Shown here piece after piece: positions 48,428 to 57,190 of a stretch of 64,000 nucleotides of DNA (position 1 is its first letter; the number at the start of each line of letters is the position of its first letter). This stretch comes from Roseateles subflavus (GTDB lineage Bacteria; Pseudomonadota; Gammaproteobacteria; Burkholderiales; Burkholderiaceae_C). The notes beneath the pieces were generated by a model. The model worked only from the letters and a program-made list of their open reading frames with translations. It did no database searches and had not been told where the DNA came from. The DNA lies in assembly GCF_030285365.1 (NCBI RefSeq), contig NZ_JASVDS010000002.1, forward strand, positions 434,001 through 498,000, read 5' to 3'. The position numbers and the translations under genes are program-made.

Positions 48428-49003
48428 ATGCTCATCGAAAGAATCACACCCTGCGGGCGTGGCGACGCAAGACCTGACCCCGAAGAGGCAGGCACCACCG
48501 GGCGCCTGGCCATCGCGCCGCTGACCGCGGCCGATGTCGAGCCGCTGGCGGAGCGGCTGTGGCACGAGGCGGTCTACCGCCACCTCGGCGGCCTGCCGGC
48601 GGCGTCCTCGGCGGTGGCGGCGTGGCTGCATGGCACGCTGGCCGGACCGCGCCCCGACCAGCCGCCCGAGCAGTGGCTCAACTACGTCATGCGCCTGGCA
48701 GACGGCGGCGAGATCGTGGGCCTGCTGCAGGCTACGCTGCATGAGGGCATCGCCGAAGTGGCCTTCCTGCTGGCGCCGGCGCACTGGGGCCGGGGCCTTG
48801 CCGCCGAGGGGCTGCGGTGGCTGCATGAGACGCTTGGGCGCGTGAGCCCGGGCGTCGCCTGCTGGGCCACGACGGTGCCGGAGCACCGCCATTGCCAGGC
48901 GCTGCTGGCGCGGGCCGGCTATGTCCGTGCCGAACCGCCCGTGATGCCGGCGCTGTCCACGTACGACGAGGGCGATTGGGTGTACTGCCGCCCCGGCGAG
49001 TGA
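48428..49003 (+). CDS. GNAT-family N-acetyltransferase
   Basis: A 191-residue acetyltransferase. LAIAPLTAADVEPLAERLW opens a GNAT fold, and APAHWGRGLAAEGLRWL is the Q/RxxGxG/A-type acetyl-CoA loop. GVACWATTVPEHRHCQALLARAGY is the motif of RimJ/RimL-like members. The substrate is unknown. The first 25 codons contain the 15-base motif shared with two intergenic sites, so the N-terminal stretch may be added sequence, but no other start is available before the fold. Confidence 0.8.
   Translation: MLIERITPCGRGDARPDPEEAGTTGRLAIAPLTAADVEPLAERLWHEAVYRHLGGLPAASSAVAAWLHGTLAGPRPDQPPEQWLNYVMRLADGGEIVGLLQATLHEGIAEVAFLLAPAHWGRGLAAEGLRWLHETLGRVSPGVACWATTVPEHRHCQALLARAGYVRAEPPVMPALSTYDEGDWVYCRPGE
48467..48481 (+). 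repeat. REP-like 15-bp motif, copy 2
   Basis: GCAAGACCTGACCCC, identical to the inverted copy at 58825-58839. Here it lies within the first codons of the acetyltransferase gene. Confidence 0.5.
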
Positions 49004-49017
49004 AGCACCTGCGGTGG

Positions 49018-49053
49018 GGCAGGGCCTGAGCGCGGGAGCGCCGCCGCCCTGCC
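49018..49053. terminator. Possible hairpin between convergent genes
   Basis: GGCAGGGC (49018-49025) and GCCCTGCC (49046-49053) can pair around a GC-rich loop, in the 56-bp gap between the convergent acetyltransferase and PEP-CTERM genes. There is no T-run on either strand, so a bidirectional terminator is only possible. Confidence 0.4.
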
Positions 49054-49059
49054 GGCGGG

Positions 49060-49665
49060 TCAGGCCTTGCGGCGGCGACCGAAGCTGCCCAGCACGCCCA
49101 GGCCCAGGCCGGCCAGGGCCAGGCTGGAAGGCAGCGGCACCGCGTTGCGGGCATCGTCCAGGGACAGGTTGTCCAGGGTGAAGCCGCCGCGGATGCCGTC
49201 GAAGACCAGGCGATCGAAGCTGCCAAGGCCCAGCAGGCTGATGGTCTGGAGCGGCGTGATGGTGTCGAAGTCGACGTGCAGCAGGCCGACCGAGGTCAGA
49301 CCCAGGAAGGCCTCGATGTCCATGCCGAGGTTGCTGCCGAGGTTGAGCGAGCCGGAGGAGCCGACGTCGACGCTCAGCCCGCTGAAGATGCCGCCGTCGC
49401 TGCGCTTCACGAAGATCTGCGTGTCACGGTCGTTCACGAGGACGCCCGTCCCGTTGCCCACCGGGCCGAGGAGCTGGCTGTCCACCTCATGGAAGTGCTG
49501 TTCCTGCCCGGCGGGATTGCCCAGGAGGAAGCCCGAGCGCAGGATCGGCGAATCGTAGGCCGTGTTGGCGGACCCTTCGAAGGTCAGCGTGACCGGCGCC
49601 GCCGCGGCAGCAAACGAGGCGCCGGCAAGCGCGATGGCACTGATGGCCTTGGTCAGCAAATGCAT
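49060..49665 (-). CDS. PEP-CTERM sorting domain protein (VPLP variant)
   Basis: A 201-residue exported protein. Signal peptide 1-24 (MHLLTKAISAIALAGASFAA), a mature region with TLTFEGSANTAYDSPILRSG and beta-rich segments, and the C-terminal signal [20 protein letters not shown] plus RRRK. The VPLP in place of VPEP is a known variant of the sorting motif. Probably a surface-linked matrix protein. The upstream frame to 49740 adds an unlikely N-terminus. The 186-bp gap to the helicase genes contains no gene. Confidence 0.85.
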   Translation of the reverse strand: MHLLTKAISAIALAGASFAAAAAPVTLTFEGSANTAYDSPILRSGFLLGNPAGQEQHFHEVDSQLLGPVGNGTGVLVNDRDTQIFVKRSDGGIFSGLSVDVGSSGSLNLGSNLGMDIEAFLGLTSVGLLHVDFDTITPLQTISLLGLGSFDRLVFDGIRGGFTLDNLSLDDARNAVPLPSSLALAGLGLGVLGSFGRRRKA

Positions 49666-49851
49666 GAAAGCTCCCGAGAGTTGAAGACAAACGTGACGGG
49701 CCGCCAGGGGTGACCCAGAAACAGCGGTAACCGGTTGCAAGAATCGTGCCCTGACCGCCCAGGTCCGTGGGCATCGGTCGCCGTGTCTTCGAACCCCGGG
49801 TCGGGGCCGTGTGCTGTCAAATAAGCCGACAGGGGCGGGGATCCCCTCGGA

Positions 49852-51129
49852 TCAGGATCCCGCGCGTGCGGCGGCGGCCCGCAGCTTGTCCTTCTTGCTC
49901 GGGCGCCGGCCCTTCACGCCGCCCGTGGCCGCGCCCTCCGGCGCGGCGTCGGTGGGCTCGAAACCGGCGATCTGCTCGCGGGGCACGCGGCGGGCCTGCC
50001 GCTTCTCGATCAGCCGGAAATGGCCTTCGGTGGCCGCGCTGACGAAGCTCACGGCCAGACCTTCGGCCCCGGCACGGGCGGTGCGGCCGATGCGGTGCAC
50101 ATAGTCCGCGGCGGCGCGGGGCAGGTCGTAGTTCAGCACCACCGGCAGCCCGGCGATGTCGATGCCGCGCCCGCCGAGGTCCGTGGCGACCAGCACGCGC
50201 AGCGCGCCGGACTTGAAGTCCTCCAGCACGCGCGTGCGCGCGCCCTGGCTGGCGTCGCCGTGGAACGCGGCGGCGGCGAGGCCTGCACGGCACAGCTTGT
50301 CCGCGACGTGATCGCAGGCGTAGCGCGTGGCCACGAAGACCAGCACGCGCGTCCAGCCTTCCTGCTCGATCAGGTGACGCAGCAGGGGCGTGCGCCGGGC
50401 GGCGTCCACCGTGATGGCGCGCTCGGTGAGCCTGCGGTCGGCGAGGTCCGTGTCCTGTGTGAGCGCCTGAGTGAGCGTCACGCGCACCGGGTCGCGCAGC
50501 AGCGTGTCCGACAGCGCCTGCACCGAGGCCGGGAAGGTCGCAGAGAAGAGCAGGTGCTGGCGTTGCGTCGGCAGCAGGCCCAGCACGCGCTGGAGCTCCT
50601 CGGCGAAGCCGGCGTCGAGCAGGCGATCGGCCTCGTCCAGCACCAGGCAGCGCAGGTCGGCAAGGGTGAGGCCGTTGTGCTCGACCACATCGAGCAGGCG
50701 GCCGGGCGTGGCGACGACGATGTCCGCGCCGCCCCGCAGCGCCATGAGCTGCGGGTTGATGGACACGCCGCCGTAGAGGATGGACACCTTCACCGACACG
50801 GACAGGCAGCGCGCCGCGGCCCGCAGCAGCGCCCCGGCCTGCGCGGCCAGCTCACGCGTGGGCACGAGCACGAGCACCTGCGGCGCGCGCGCGGCACCGG
50901 CCGCCGCGCGGGCATTCCGGGACTCGACCTGCTGCAGGAGGGGGAAGGCGAAGGCGGCGGTCTTGCCCGAGCCCGTCTCGGCCGAGGCCAGCACGTCGTG
51001 CCCTGCCAGCGCGGCCGGGATGGCGGCGGCCTGCACGGGCGTCGGGGCCTCGAAACCGAGCTCGCGCGCGGCGCGCTGCAGGGCGGGCGAGAGGCCCAGC
51101 GAAGCGAAGGTGGCGGACGTGTCGCTCAC
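49852..51129 (-). CDS. DEAD-box ATP-dependent RNA helicase (RhlE-like)
   Basis: A 425-residue helicase core. Q motif TPVQAAAIPAAL, motif I ASAETGSGKT, Ib TPGRLLD, II VLDEADR, III SATFPASVQAL, V ATDLGGRGIDI and VI YVHRIGRTARAG are all intact. The basic tail ending in RRPSKKDKLRAAA suggests RNA binding. It resembles RhlE/SrmB-type helicases that act in ribosome assembly or RNA decay. It starts with GTG in a GTGA overlap with the dbpA stop, so the two are co-translated. The exact orthologue is not certain. Confidence 0.92.
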   Translation of the reverse strand: MSDTSATFASLGLSPALQRAARELGFEAPTPVQAAAIPAALAGHDVLASAETGSGKTAAFAFPLLQQVESRNARAAAGAARAPQVLVLVPTRELAAQAGALLRAAARCLSVSVKVSILYGGVSINPQLMALRGGADIVVATPGRLLDVVEHNGLTLADLRCLVLDEADRLLDAGFAEELQRVLGLLPTQRQHLLFSATFPASVQALSDTLLRDPVRVTLTQALTQDTDLADRRLTERAITVDAARRTPLLRHLIEQEGWTRVLVFVATRYACDHVADKLCRAGLAAAAFHGDASQGARTRVLEDFKSGALRVLVATDLGGRGIDIAGLPVVLNYDLPRAAADYVHRIGRTARAGAEGLAVSFVSAATEGHFRLIEKRQARRVPREQIAGFEPTDAAPEGAATGGVKGRRPSKKDKLRAAAARAGS

Positions 51130-52559
51130 AGCGTGCGGGCCTTCACGGACTTGCCCTTGACCTTGCCGGCGTTGAGCGCGCGCAGCACCTGGGCCGCGAT
51201 GTCCCGCTCCACGGCGACGTAGGTCGAGAACTCGTTGACGTTGATCTTGCCGATCTTGGCGCCGGGGAAGCCCATGTCCTTGGTGAGCGCGCCCAGCACG
51301 TCGCCGGCGCGGATCTTCTCCTTGCGGCCGCCGAGGATCTGGATCGTGGCCATGGGCGCCTGCAGCGTGCCGCTGCCGGCGGGTGTCAGCTCGGCGAGCG
51401 GATACCAGGTGAAGGGCGTGCCGTGCGCATGCTCGATGCGGCCGACGGGGCCCATCTCGTCGAGGCTCGCGAGGCTGAAGGCCCAGCCTTCGCCGTCGGC
51501 GCGGCCCGTGCGGCCCACGCGGTGCGTGTGCACCTCGGCGTCGGGCGTGATGTCGACGTTGATCACGGCCTCGAGCTGCGCGATGTCCAGGCCGCGGGCG
51601 GCCACGTCGGTCGCCACGAGCACGCTGCAACTGCGGTTGGCGAACTGCACCAGCACCTGGTCGCGGTCGCGCTGGTCCAGGTCGCCATGCAGCTCCAGCG
51701 CGGAGATGCCCTGGGCGTCCAGCACGGCGACGAGGTCGCGGCACTGCTGCTTGGTGTTGCAGAAGGCCAGCGTGCTGGCCGGGCGGAAGTGGTTCAGCAG
51801 CAGGCCGACGGCGTGCAGGCGCTCGGCCTCGGTGACCTCGTAGAAGCGCTGGCGGATCTTGGTGGCCGCGTGGACCTCCTTGAGCCGCACCTCCTGCGGC
51901 TCGCGCATGAAGCGCGCGGCCATGCTGCTCACGCCGTCCGGGTAGGTGGCCGAGAACAGCAGGGTCTGGCGGGCCTTGGGCGCGCAGGCGATCACCTGGG
52001 CGATGTCCTCCGCGAAGCCCATGTCCAGCATGCGGTCGGCTTCGTCGAGCACCAGCGTGTTGAGCGCCGAGAGGTCCAGCGTCTCGCGCTGCAGGTGGTC
52101 GAGGATGCGCCCGGGCGTGCCCACGATGATGTGCGCGCCGTGCGCCAGGCTGGCGAGCTGGTTGCGCACCGGCACGCCGCCGCACAGCGTCAGCGTCTTG
52201 ATGTTGTCCTCGGCGCGGGCGAGGCGGCGGATCTCCTGCGTCACCTGATCGGCCAGCTCGCGCGTGGGGCACAGCACCAGCGCCTGCACCGCGAAACGCC
52301 GCGGGTTCAGGTTCATGAGCAGCGGCAGCGTGAAGGCGGCGGTCTTGCCGCTGCCCGTCTTGGCCTGGGCGATGAGGTCCTTGCCGGCCAGCGTCAGCGG
52401 CAGGCTCGCCGCCTGGATGGGCGTCATCGTGAGGTAGCCCAGCTGCTGCAGGTTCGCCTGCATGTGGGGCGGCAGGGGCAGAGCGGCGAAGGAGGCGGAA
52501 GCGCCGGGAGCGCTGGGGGAGGCGGCAGCCGTCGGGCTGCTGGGGGTGCTGCGGGTCAT
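51126..52559 (-). CDS. dbpA: ATP-dependent RNA helicase DbpA
   Basis: A 477-residue DEAD-box helicase. The core has AQAKTGSGKT, TPGRILDHL, VLDEADRMLD, SATYPDGV, ATDVAARGLDI and HRVGRTGRAD. The last ~75 residues (MATIQILGGRKEKIRAGDV...NEFSTYVAVE) form the DbpA C-terminal RNA-binding domain, which in E. coli recognises hairpin 92 of 23S rRNA during large-subunit assembly. It heads the two-helicase unit. Confidence 0.95.
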   Translation of the reverse strand: MTRSTPSSPTAAASPSAPGASASFAALPLPPHMQANLQQLGYLTMTPIQAASLPLTLAGKDLIAQAKTGSGKTAAFTLPLLMNLNPRRFAVQALVLCPTRELADQVTQEIRRLARAEDNIKTLTLCGGVPVRNQLASLAHGAHIIVGTPGRILDHLQRETLDLSALNTLVLDEADRMLDMGFAEDIAQVIACAPKARQTLLFSATYPDGVSSMAARFMREPQEVRLKEVHAATKIRQRFYEVTEAERLHAVGLLLNHFRPASTLAFCNTKQQCRDLVAVLDAQGISALELHGDLDQRDRDQVLVQFANRSCSVLVATDVAARGLDIAQLEAVINVDITPDAEVHTHRVGRTGRADGEGWAFSLASLDEMGPVGRIEHAHGTPFTWYPLAELTPAGSGTLQAPMATIQILGGRKEKIRAGDVLGALTKDMGFPGAKIGKINVNEFSTYVAVERDIAAQVLRALNAGKVKGKSVKARTL

Positions 52560-52642
52560 GCGTGATTGTCGGTCATCCGGGCGCCGCAGGCGCAGCCCCC
52601 GGACGTCAGCAAGTCACGGGCGCCCTGGCGGAGGCGTCTCGT

Positions 52643-53284
52643 TCAGCCGCCGGCCCCGTCAAACCAGGCCCGGAGGGCGTCGAGTGCCACGGGATGGGCC
52701 GGGATGAAGGCATGGCTGGCCGGGATGGGCATGGCCGGCAGATGGCCATGCTGGGGCGGGTGGGCCTCGTCCACGGCCACCATGCCGTCGTTGCCGACGT
52801 GGGGGTCGCAGAGCCAGCGGAACGCGCCCAGCCAGGGCCAGGTGCCGTAGAGGCAGGCCGTCGGCACGGCAGGCATCGGCACCTGCGCCATGAGCTCCGG
52901 CCGGGCCGCGAACTGCCCGCATTCGCCGCAGGTCCAGCGGTAGATCCGCCAGTGCCGCAGGCGCATGCTCAGGCGCAGGGCCGTCAGCGGCGAGGCCAGC
53001 AGGGCCACCTTCGCGGGCTGGAGGCCCTCGGCCCGCAGGTCCGCCAGGGCCAGGCGCAGCAGCACGCCGCCGAAGGAATAGCCGACGGCGTGGAACTCGC
53101 CCTGGGCGGCCCGCTGGCGCAGGAAGTCGCGCAGCCGGGCCCGGATCTCGTCCAGCGACTGGCGGGACGCGGCGTAGTCGAAGCAGTGGACCTGCAGGCC
53201 CCGGTCCTGGAAGTAGCGGACCAGGCGCCCGCGCATGAAGCGCTTGCCGCCGACGCCGTCGATGAATGCAATGTGGGACGCCAT
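52643..53284 (-). CDS. Alpha/beta-hydrolase, lipase-like
   Basis: A 213-residue alpha/beta hydrolase without a signal peptide. The nucleophile elbow GYSFGG carries S70, and the acid and histidine are probably in GNDGMVAVDEAHP and ASHAFIPAHP. A Cys pair, TCGECGQ, lies near the lid. It resembles PGAP1-like or small esterase/lipase proteins. Substrate unknown. It stands alone between dbpA and the LysE-family gene. Confidence 0.75.
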   Translation of the reverse strand: MASHIAFIDGVGGKRFMRGRLVRYFQDRGLQVHCFDYAASRQSLDEIRARLRDFLRQRAAQGEFHAVGYSFGGVLLRLALADLRAEGLQPAKVALLASPLTALRLSMRLRHWRIYRWTCGECGQFAARPELMAQVPMPAVPTACLYGTWPWLGAFRWLCDPHVGNDGMVAVDEAHPPQHGHLPAMPIPASHAFIPAHPVALDALRAWFDGAGG

Positions 53285-53453
53285 GATGCCTCGCGCCCGG
53301 GCCGTTCACCGCCCGGGCAGGGTGCGCCCCCGACCGCCGATCGGCGAGGGCGCGCGCATTGTGCCGCAGCGGAGGCGCGGCCCAGGACCTGCGCGCTGCC
53401 CACCGAAGCGCTGGCGGGCGACCCCTTCGGCCGCCGTTGACCGGGCCGGGCCT

Positions 53454-54065
53454 TCAGCGGCTCAGCAGCCGCACCCCGAACCCGATCAGGCAGACCCCCG
53501 CCACGCGCCGCAGCCATTGGCTCATGCGCGGGCTGCCGCGCACCCGCTCGCCCAGTCGATGCGCCAGCAGCACGGCCACGAGGCCGTAGGCGAAGGTGAG
53601 GGCGGCGATGGTGGCGGCCATCACGGCGAAGGTCAGCAGGCCGCGATGCTTCGCCGGGTCCACGAAGAGCGGGAAGAAGGCCATGTAGAAGACGATGGCC
53701 TTGGGGTTCAGCAGCGTGATGAGCATCGCCTGGCGAAGGAAATGCCCGGGCTTGAGCTGCAGGGCGGCGGCCTCGCCCGGCTTCGCCCGCAGCATCTGCC
53801 AGCCCAGCCAGCCGAGGTAGAGCGCACCGCCCCACTGCACGACGCTGAAGGCCGTGGGCGAGGCCGCGAGCAAGGCCGCCACGCCCGCGACGGCGGCCCA
53901 CATCAGCACCTGGTCTCCCAGGATCACGCCCAGCGTGGCCGCCAGGCCGCCGCGCACGCCGCCCTGGGCGGTGGCGCTGATGAGCGCCAGGTTGCCCGGG
54001 CCGGGGATGGCGAGGAACACCAGCACGGCGATGACGAAGGCGGGGTAGTCGGCGATGCCCAGCAT
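53454..54065 (-). CDS. LysE/RhtB-family amino-acid exporter
   Basis: A 203-residue inner-membrane protein with about six helices. LVFLAIPGPGNLALISATAQGG is the family N-terminal signature, and LLNPKAIVFYMAFFPLFVD the second conserved block. Members export lysine, threonine, homoserine lactone or similar compounds; the substrate here is unknown. It is transcribed in the same direction as ruvC, 70 bp downstream. Confidence 0.9.
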   Translation of the reverse strand: MLGIADYPAFVIAVLVFLAIPGPGNLALISATAQGGVRGGLAATLGVILGDQVLMWAAVAGVAALLAASPTAFSVVQWGGALYLGWLGWQMLRAKPGEAAALQLKPGHFLRQAMLITLLNPKAIVFYMAFFPLFVDPAKHRGLLTFAVMAATIAALTFAYGLVAVLLAHRLGERVRGSPRMSQWLRRVAGVCLIGFGVRLLSR

Positions 54066-54135
54066 GAACGGCTCCTGGTCGGGGGAGCCTCGATGCTAGG
54101 GCGTCAGGCTGGCGCGGGGCTTGCGCCGGGCGCGC

Positions 54136-54684
54136 TCAGTACGTCCGCCCGCCCTTGAACTGCGCATGCTGCTTGCGCTGCAGCGTCGTGTGCCGTTCCA
54201 TGGCCTCGAAGGTCACGCGGGCGTGGGCATGCATGATGGCGATGCCCAGCGCGTCGGCCGCGTCCTTGCCCGGCACGCCTGGCAGGTTCAGCAGGCGCTG
54301 GACCATGAGCTGGATCTGCTCCTTGGCGGCCTGCCCATGGCCGGCGATGGCCTTCTTCATCTGCACGGCGGTGTACTCCGCCACCGGCAGCTCGCAGGAG
54401 ACGAGCGCCGTGATCGCGGCCCCGCGGGCCTGCCCGAGCAGCAGCGTGGACTGCGGGTTCACGTTCACGAAGATGATCTCGATCGCCGCGCACTGCGCCT
54501 CGTAGCGCTGCTGCACCTCGCGGATGCCGTCGTAGAGGATCTTGATGCGACCCGGCAGATCGCCCGTGGGCACGCCCGAGGTCTTGATCGTGCCGCTGGC
54601 CACGTAGGCCAGGCGCGGGCCGTCCGCGTCGATCACGCCGAAGCCGGTCGTCTGCAGGCCGGGGTCGATGCCCAATATCCTCAT
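54136..54684 (-). CDS. ruvC: Holliday junction endonuclease RuvC
   Basis: A 182-residue resolvase. [19 protein letters not shown] carries D7, AAIEIIFV carries E69 and [11 protein letters not shown] carries D141 and D144, the acidic metal-binding residues. It cuts Holliday junctions with RuvAB; ruvA and ruvB are not in the window. The ATG at 54684 gives the usual N-terminus. In many Burkholderiales ruvC follows purH, but here purH is 6 kb away. Confidence 0.97.
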   Translation of the reverse strand: MRILGIDPGLQTTGFGVIDADGPRLAYVASGTIKTSGVPTGDLPGRIKILYDGIREVQQRYEAQCAAIEIIFVNVNPQSTLLLGQARGAAITALVSCELPVAEYTAVQMKKAIAGHGQAAKEQIQLMVQRLLNLPGVPGKDAADALGIAIMHAHARVTFEAMERHTTLQRKQHAQFKGGRTY

Positions 54685-54736
54685 CGCTGACCCCCTCGGG
54701 GGGCCTGGCACGAAGTGACAGGTTCGGGGGCCGTCA

Positions 54737-55744
54737 TCACAGGGGCAGCCTGAAGTACCAGCGCACCGAATGGAAGAACACCGGCGCGGCAAAGCACAGC
54801 ACGGCGATGCGGTCCAGCAGGCCCACGGCGCCGGTGATGTTGCTGCGGTTGCCCCAGTACTCGACGCCCGCGTCCTTCTTCAGCGCCTTCATCACGAGCG
54901 CGCCGAAGCTGCCCGCGCCGGCCGCGATGAAGGACATCACCAGCGCCTGCCCGGCCTTGAAGGGCGTGATCCAGTACAGCAGCGTGCCCACCACGGCCGC
55001 GGTGAGCGTGCCCACCCACCAGGCGCGCATCGAGAAGCTGCGGCTGATGCGGCGGGCCAGCGGCCGGCGGCGCAGGCGCTTGGCGGCCAGGTACTGCGCG
55101 ATCTGCCCGCAGGCCGAGACGATCACCAGGAAGAAGAGCAGGAAGGCGCCGCGGCCCTGGTACTCGGGGTAGCTGGGGAAGTCCAGCAGCAGCAGGGCCG
55201 GCGCGTGCGAGAGCCCGTAGACGCAGACCATGATGCCCCACTGGATCTTGGCGTTGCGCTCCAGGAAGCGGCGCGGGTCGTCCGCCAGCGCGCTGGCCAC
55301 CGGGATGGCCAGGAAGGCGTAGACGGGGATCAGCACCGAGAAGATGTCGAACTGCCGCGTGCCCACCAGCACGTACTGCAGCGGCAGGATCACGAAGAAG
55401 GCGAGGAGGAGGCTGCGGTGGTCGCCGCGGCGCGTGTGCATCAGCGTGATGAACTCGCGCAGCGCGAGGAAGCTGAACACGCCGAAGAGCAGGGTCGCGC
55501 CCACCGGGCCCGAGATCCAGGCGGCCCAGAACAGGCTCGCGAAGAGCCACAGCATGTTCAGTTCGTGGCGGAAGCGGCTCCAGCCGCGGTGCCAGTCGCT
55601 GTCGTCCTCGTCATCGGCCCGCTTCTTGAGCGAGAAGAGGAAGCTGCCGATGCTGGTGAGCATCAGCGCGCCGAAGAGCATCACGAACAGGAAGGCGACC
55701 TGCTCGCTGGAGTTGAGGGACTTGACCCAGCGCAGCCCGCTCAT
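54737..55744 (-). CDS. CdsA-like phosphatidate cytidylyltransferase family protein
   Basis: A 335-residue membrane protein with about seven helices. The C-terminal block [26 protein letters not shown] matches the position of the CdsA signature (S..KR..K....HGG..DR.D), with a conserved DR but altered spacing, so it belongs to the CdsA-like YnbB-type group more than to the essential CdsA. It should use CTP to activate phosphatidate, perhaps for a dedicated lipid. ATGA overlap with the PlsC-like gene shows that both work together. Confidence 0.82.
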   Translation of the reverse strand: MSGLRWVKSLNSSEQVAFLFVMLFGALMLTSIGSFLFSLKKRADDEDDSDWHRGWSRFRHELNMLWLFASLFWAAWISGPVGATLLFGVFSFLALREFITLMHTRRGDHRSLLLAFFVILPLQYVLVGTRQFDIFSVLIPVYAFLAIPVASALADDPRRFLERNAKIQWGIMVCVYGLSHAPALLLLDFPSYPEYQGRGAFLLFFLVIVSACGQIAQYLAAKRLRRRPLARRISRSFSMRAWWVGTLTAAVVGTLLYWITPFKAGQALVMSFIAAGAGSFGALVMKALKKDAGVEYWGNRSNITGAVGLLDRIAVLCFAAPVFFHSVRWYFRLPL

Positions 55745-56370
55745 TCGCGCCACCCGCCGGGTTTGAGGGCCATGACTTCGGCACGGGCGCGCTCGAGGAA
55801 GGCGCGCTTGTCCTCGCCGTCCTTGATCTGCATGGGGGCGCCGAAGGTGACGGTGCACAGGATGGGCACCGGCACGACTTCACCCTTGGGCATGACGCGC
55901 TGCACGTTGTCGATCCAGGTGGGAATGAGCTTCACGTGCGGGAACTGCTCGGCGAGGTGGTAGAGGCCGGCCTTGAAGGTCTGCGGCTCGCCCTTGTTGG
56001 AGCGGGTGCCTTCCGGGAAGATCACCAGCGAGTCGCCCTTGGACAGGGCCTCGACGAGCGGCTCCAGGGGGTCTTCGTCCGGCGTGCTGCGGGTGCGGCT
56101 GACGTAGATGGCATTGAAGACATTGGAGGTGAGCCAGGTCTTGAGCGGGCTGGAGGTCCAGTAGTCGCGCGCGGCGATGGGCCGGGTCGCGGCGCGCAGT
56201 TCGCGCGGCAGCGAGGCCCAGATCAGCACCCAGTCGAAATGGCTCTGGTGGTTGGCGAAGTAGATGCGCTGCTCCGCCATGGGCGGGCAGCCTTTCCAGT
56301 GGCCCTGGGCGCCCGTGATCAGGCGGGCCAGGAAGGCCAGGAAAAGGCCGGTGGAGTCGGCAATGGACAT
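55741..56370 (-). CDS. 1-acyl-glycerol-3-phosphate acyltransferase (PlsC-like)
   Basis: A 209-residue acyltransferase. The HX4D motif is H41-D46 (NHQSHFDW) and the glycerophosphate motif is FPEGTRSNKGE. It should acylate lysophosphatidate to phosphatidate, the substrate of the CdsA-like neighbour. The ATG at 56370 was chosen at the family start; the preceding codons are in the promoter region shared with the divergent cupredoxin-like gene. Confidence 0.88.
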   Translation of the reverse strand: MSIADSTGLFLAFLARLITGAQGHWKGCPPMAEQRIYFANHQSHFDWVLIWASLPRELRAATRPIAARDYWTSSPLKTWLTSNVFNAIYVSRTRSTPDEDPLEPLVEALSKGDSLVIFPEGTRSNKGEPQTFKAGLYHLAEQFPHVKLIPTWIDNVQRVMPKGEVVPVPILCTVTFGAPMQIKDGEDKRAFLERARAEVMALKPGGWRE

Positions 56371-56482
56371 GATGGGCGGGATTCTAGGGGGCCGGCGCAC
56401 GGCCCGGCGGCCCTAGGATGGAGAGGAAACCCCAGAGTAGGGCGCCCGTCGGCGCGCCCATCGACCCAAGGAGACCCCGGTG

Positions 56483-57175
56483 ATGCATCGACTTCCCTCG
56501 TTGTTCAGGCCCCTGCTGCTGGCGGGCATCGTGGCGGTGCCGACGGCCCTGTGGGCGGCGGATGTGCAGATCCAGGTGCTGGACCGCAGCGGCAAGCCCT
56601 TGCCCGAGGCCGTGGTGCTGCTGGACACCCAGCAGCCCGGCCCGCGCCCGGCGCCGCAGCTGGAGCAGACGATCACCCAGCAGCAGATGCGCTTCCAGCC
56701 GCAGGTGAGCGTGGTGTCGCCCGGCGCCCGGGTCGTCTTCACGAACCTGGACAAGTGGAACCACCACGTGCGGGGCGGCCTGAGCGGGCCGGGGGGCGTC
56801 TACCTGGACCCGACGCAGGGCTTCAGCTTCAAGCTGTCCGCCCGGCGGGAAGGCCAGCCCCTGGCCACCGCGACGCAGCAGCTGAGCCAGCCCGGACCCT
56901 ACCTGCTGGGCTGCCATCTGCACGGCTCCATGCGGGGCCATGTCTACGTCAGTGACACCCCCTGGGCGGCGGTCAGCGACGACAAGGGTCAGGTCGTGCT
57001 CGCCGGTGTGCCCGACGGTCCCGCACGGGTGCGTGTCTGGCATGTGGACCAGCTGGTGGACGGGGCGCCGCAGGCCGTGCAGGTCGGCGGGGCCGGCGGC
57101 CCGGTGAAGCTCGCGACGTCCATCGAGGCCCGTGCCCGCAAGCCCCTGGCGGAGGAGCGGCCGCCCGGGTACTGA
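56483..57175 (+). CDS. Periplasmic cupredoxin-like protein
   Basis: A 230-residue exported protein with a signal peptide (about 1-26). The middle is a plastocyanin-like fold; copper ligands are probably H94 or H95 (WNHHVRG), C144 and H147 (GCHLHG) and M150, the type 1 order His-Cys-His-Met. It resembles the MauL-type proteins of methylamine utilisation loci. It could be an electron carrier for the oxidoreductases next door, which is inference. AGGAG lies nine bases before the ATG; a GTG one codon upstream is also possible. Convergent with the GMC oxidoreductase gene. Confidence 0.82.
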   Translation: MHRLPSLFRPLLLAGIVAVPTALWAADVQIQVLDRSGKPLPEAVVLLDTQQPGPRPAPQLEQTITQQQMRFQPQVSVVSPGARVVFTNLDKWNHHVRGGLSGPGGVYLDPTQGFSFKLSARREGQPLATATQQLSQPGPYLLGCHLHGSMRGHVYVSDTPWAAVSDDKGQVVLAGVPDGPARVRVWHVDQLVDGAPQAVQVGGAGGPVKLATSIEARARKPLAEERPPGY

Positions 57176-57190
57176 GGGCGCGGCGCCCGG

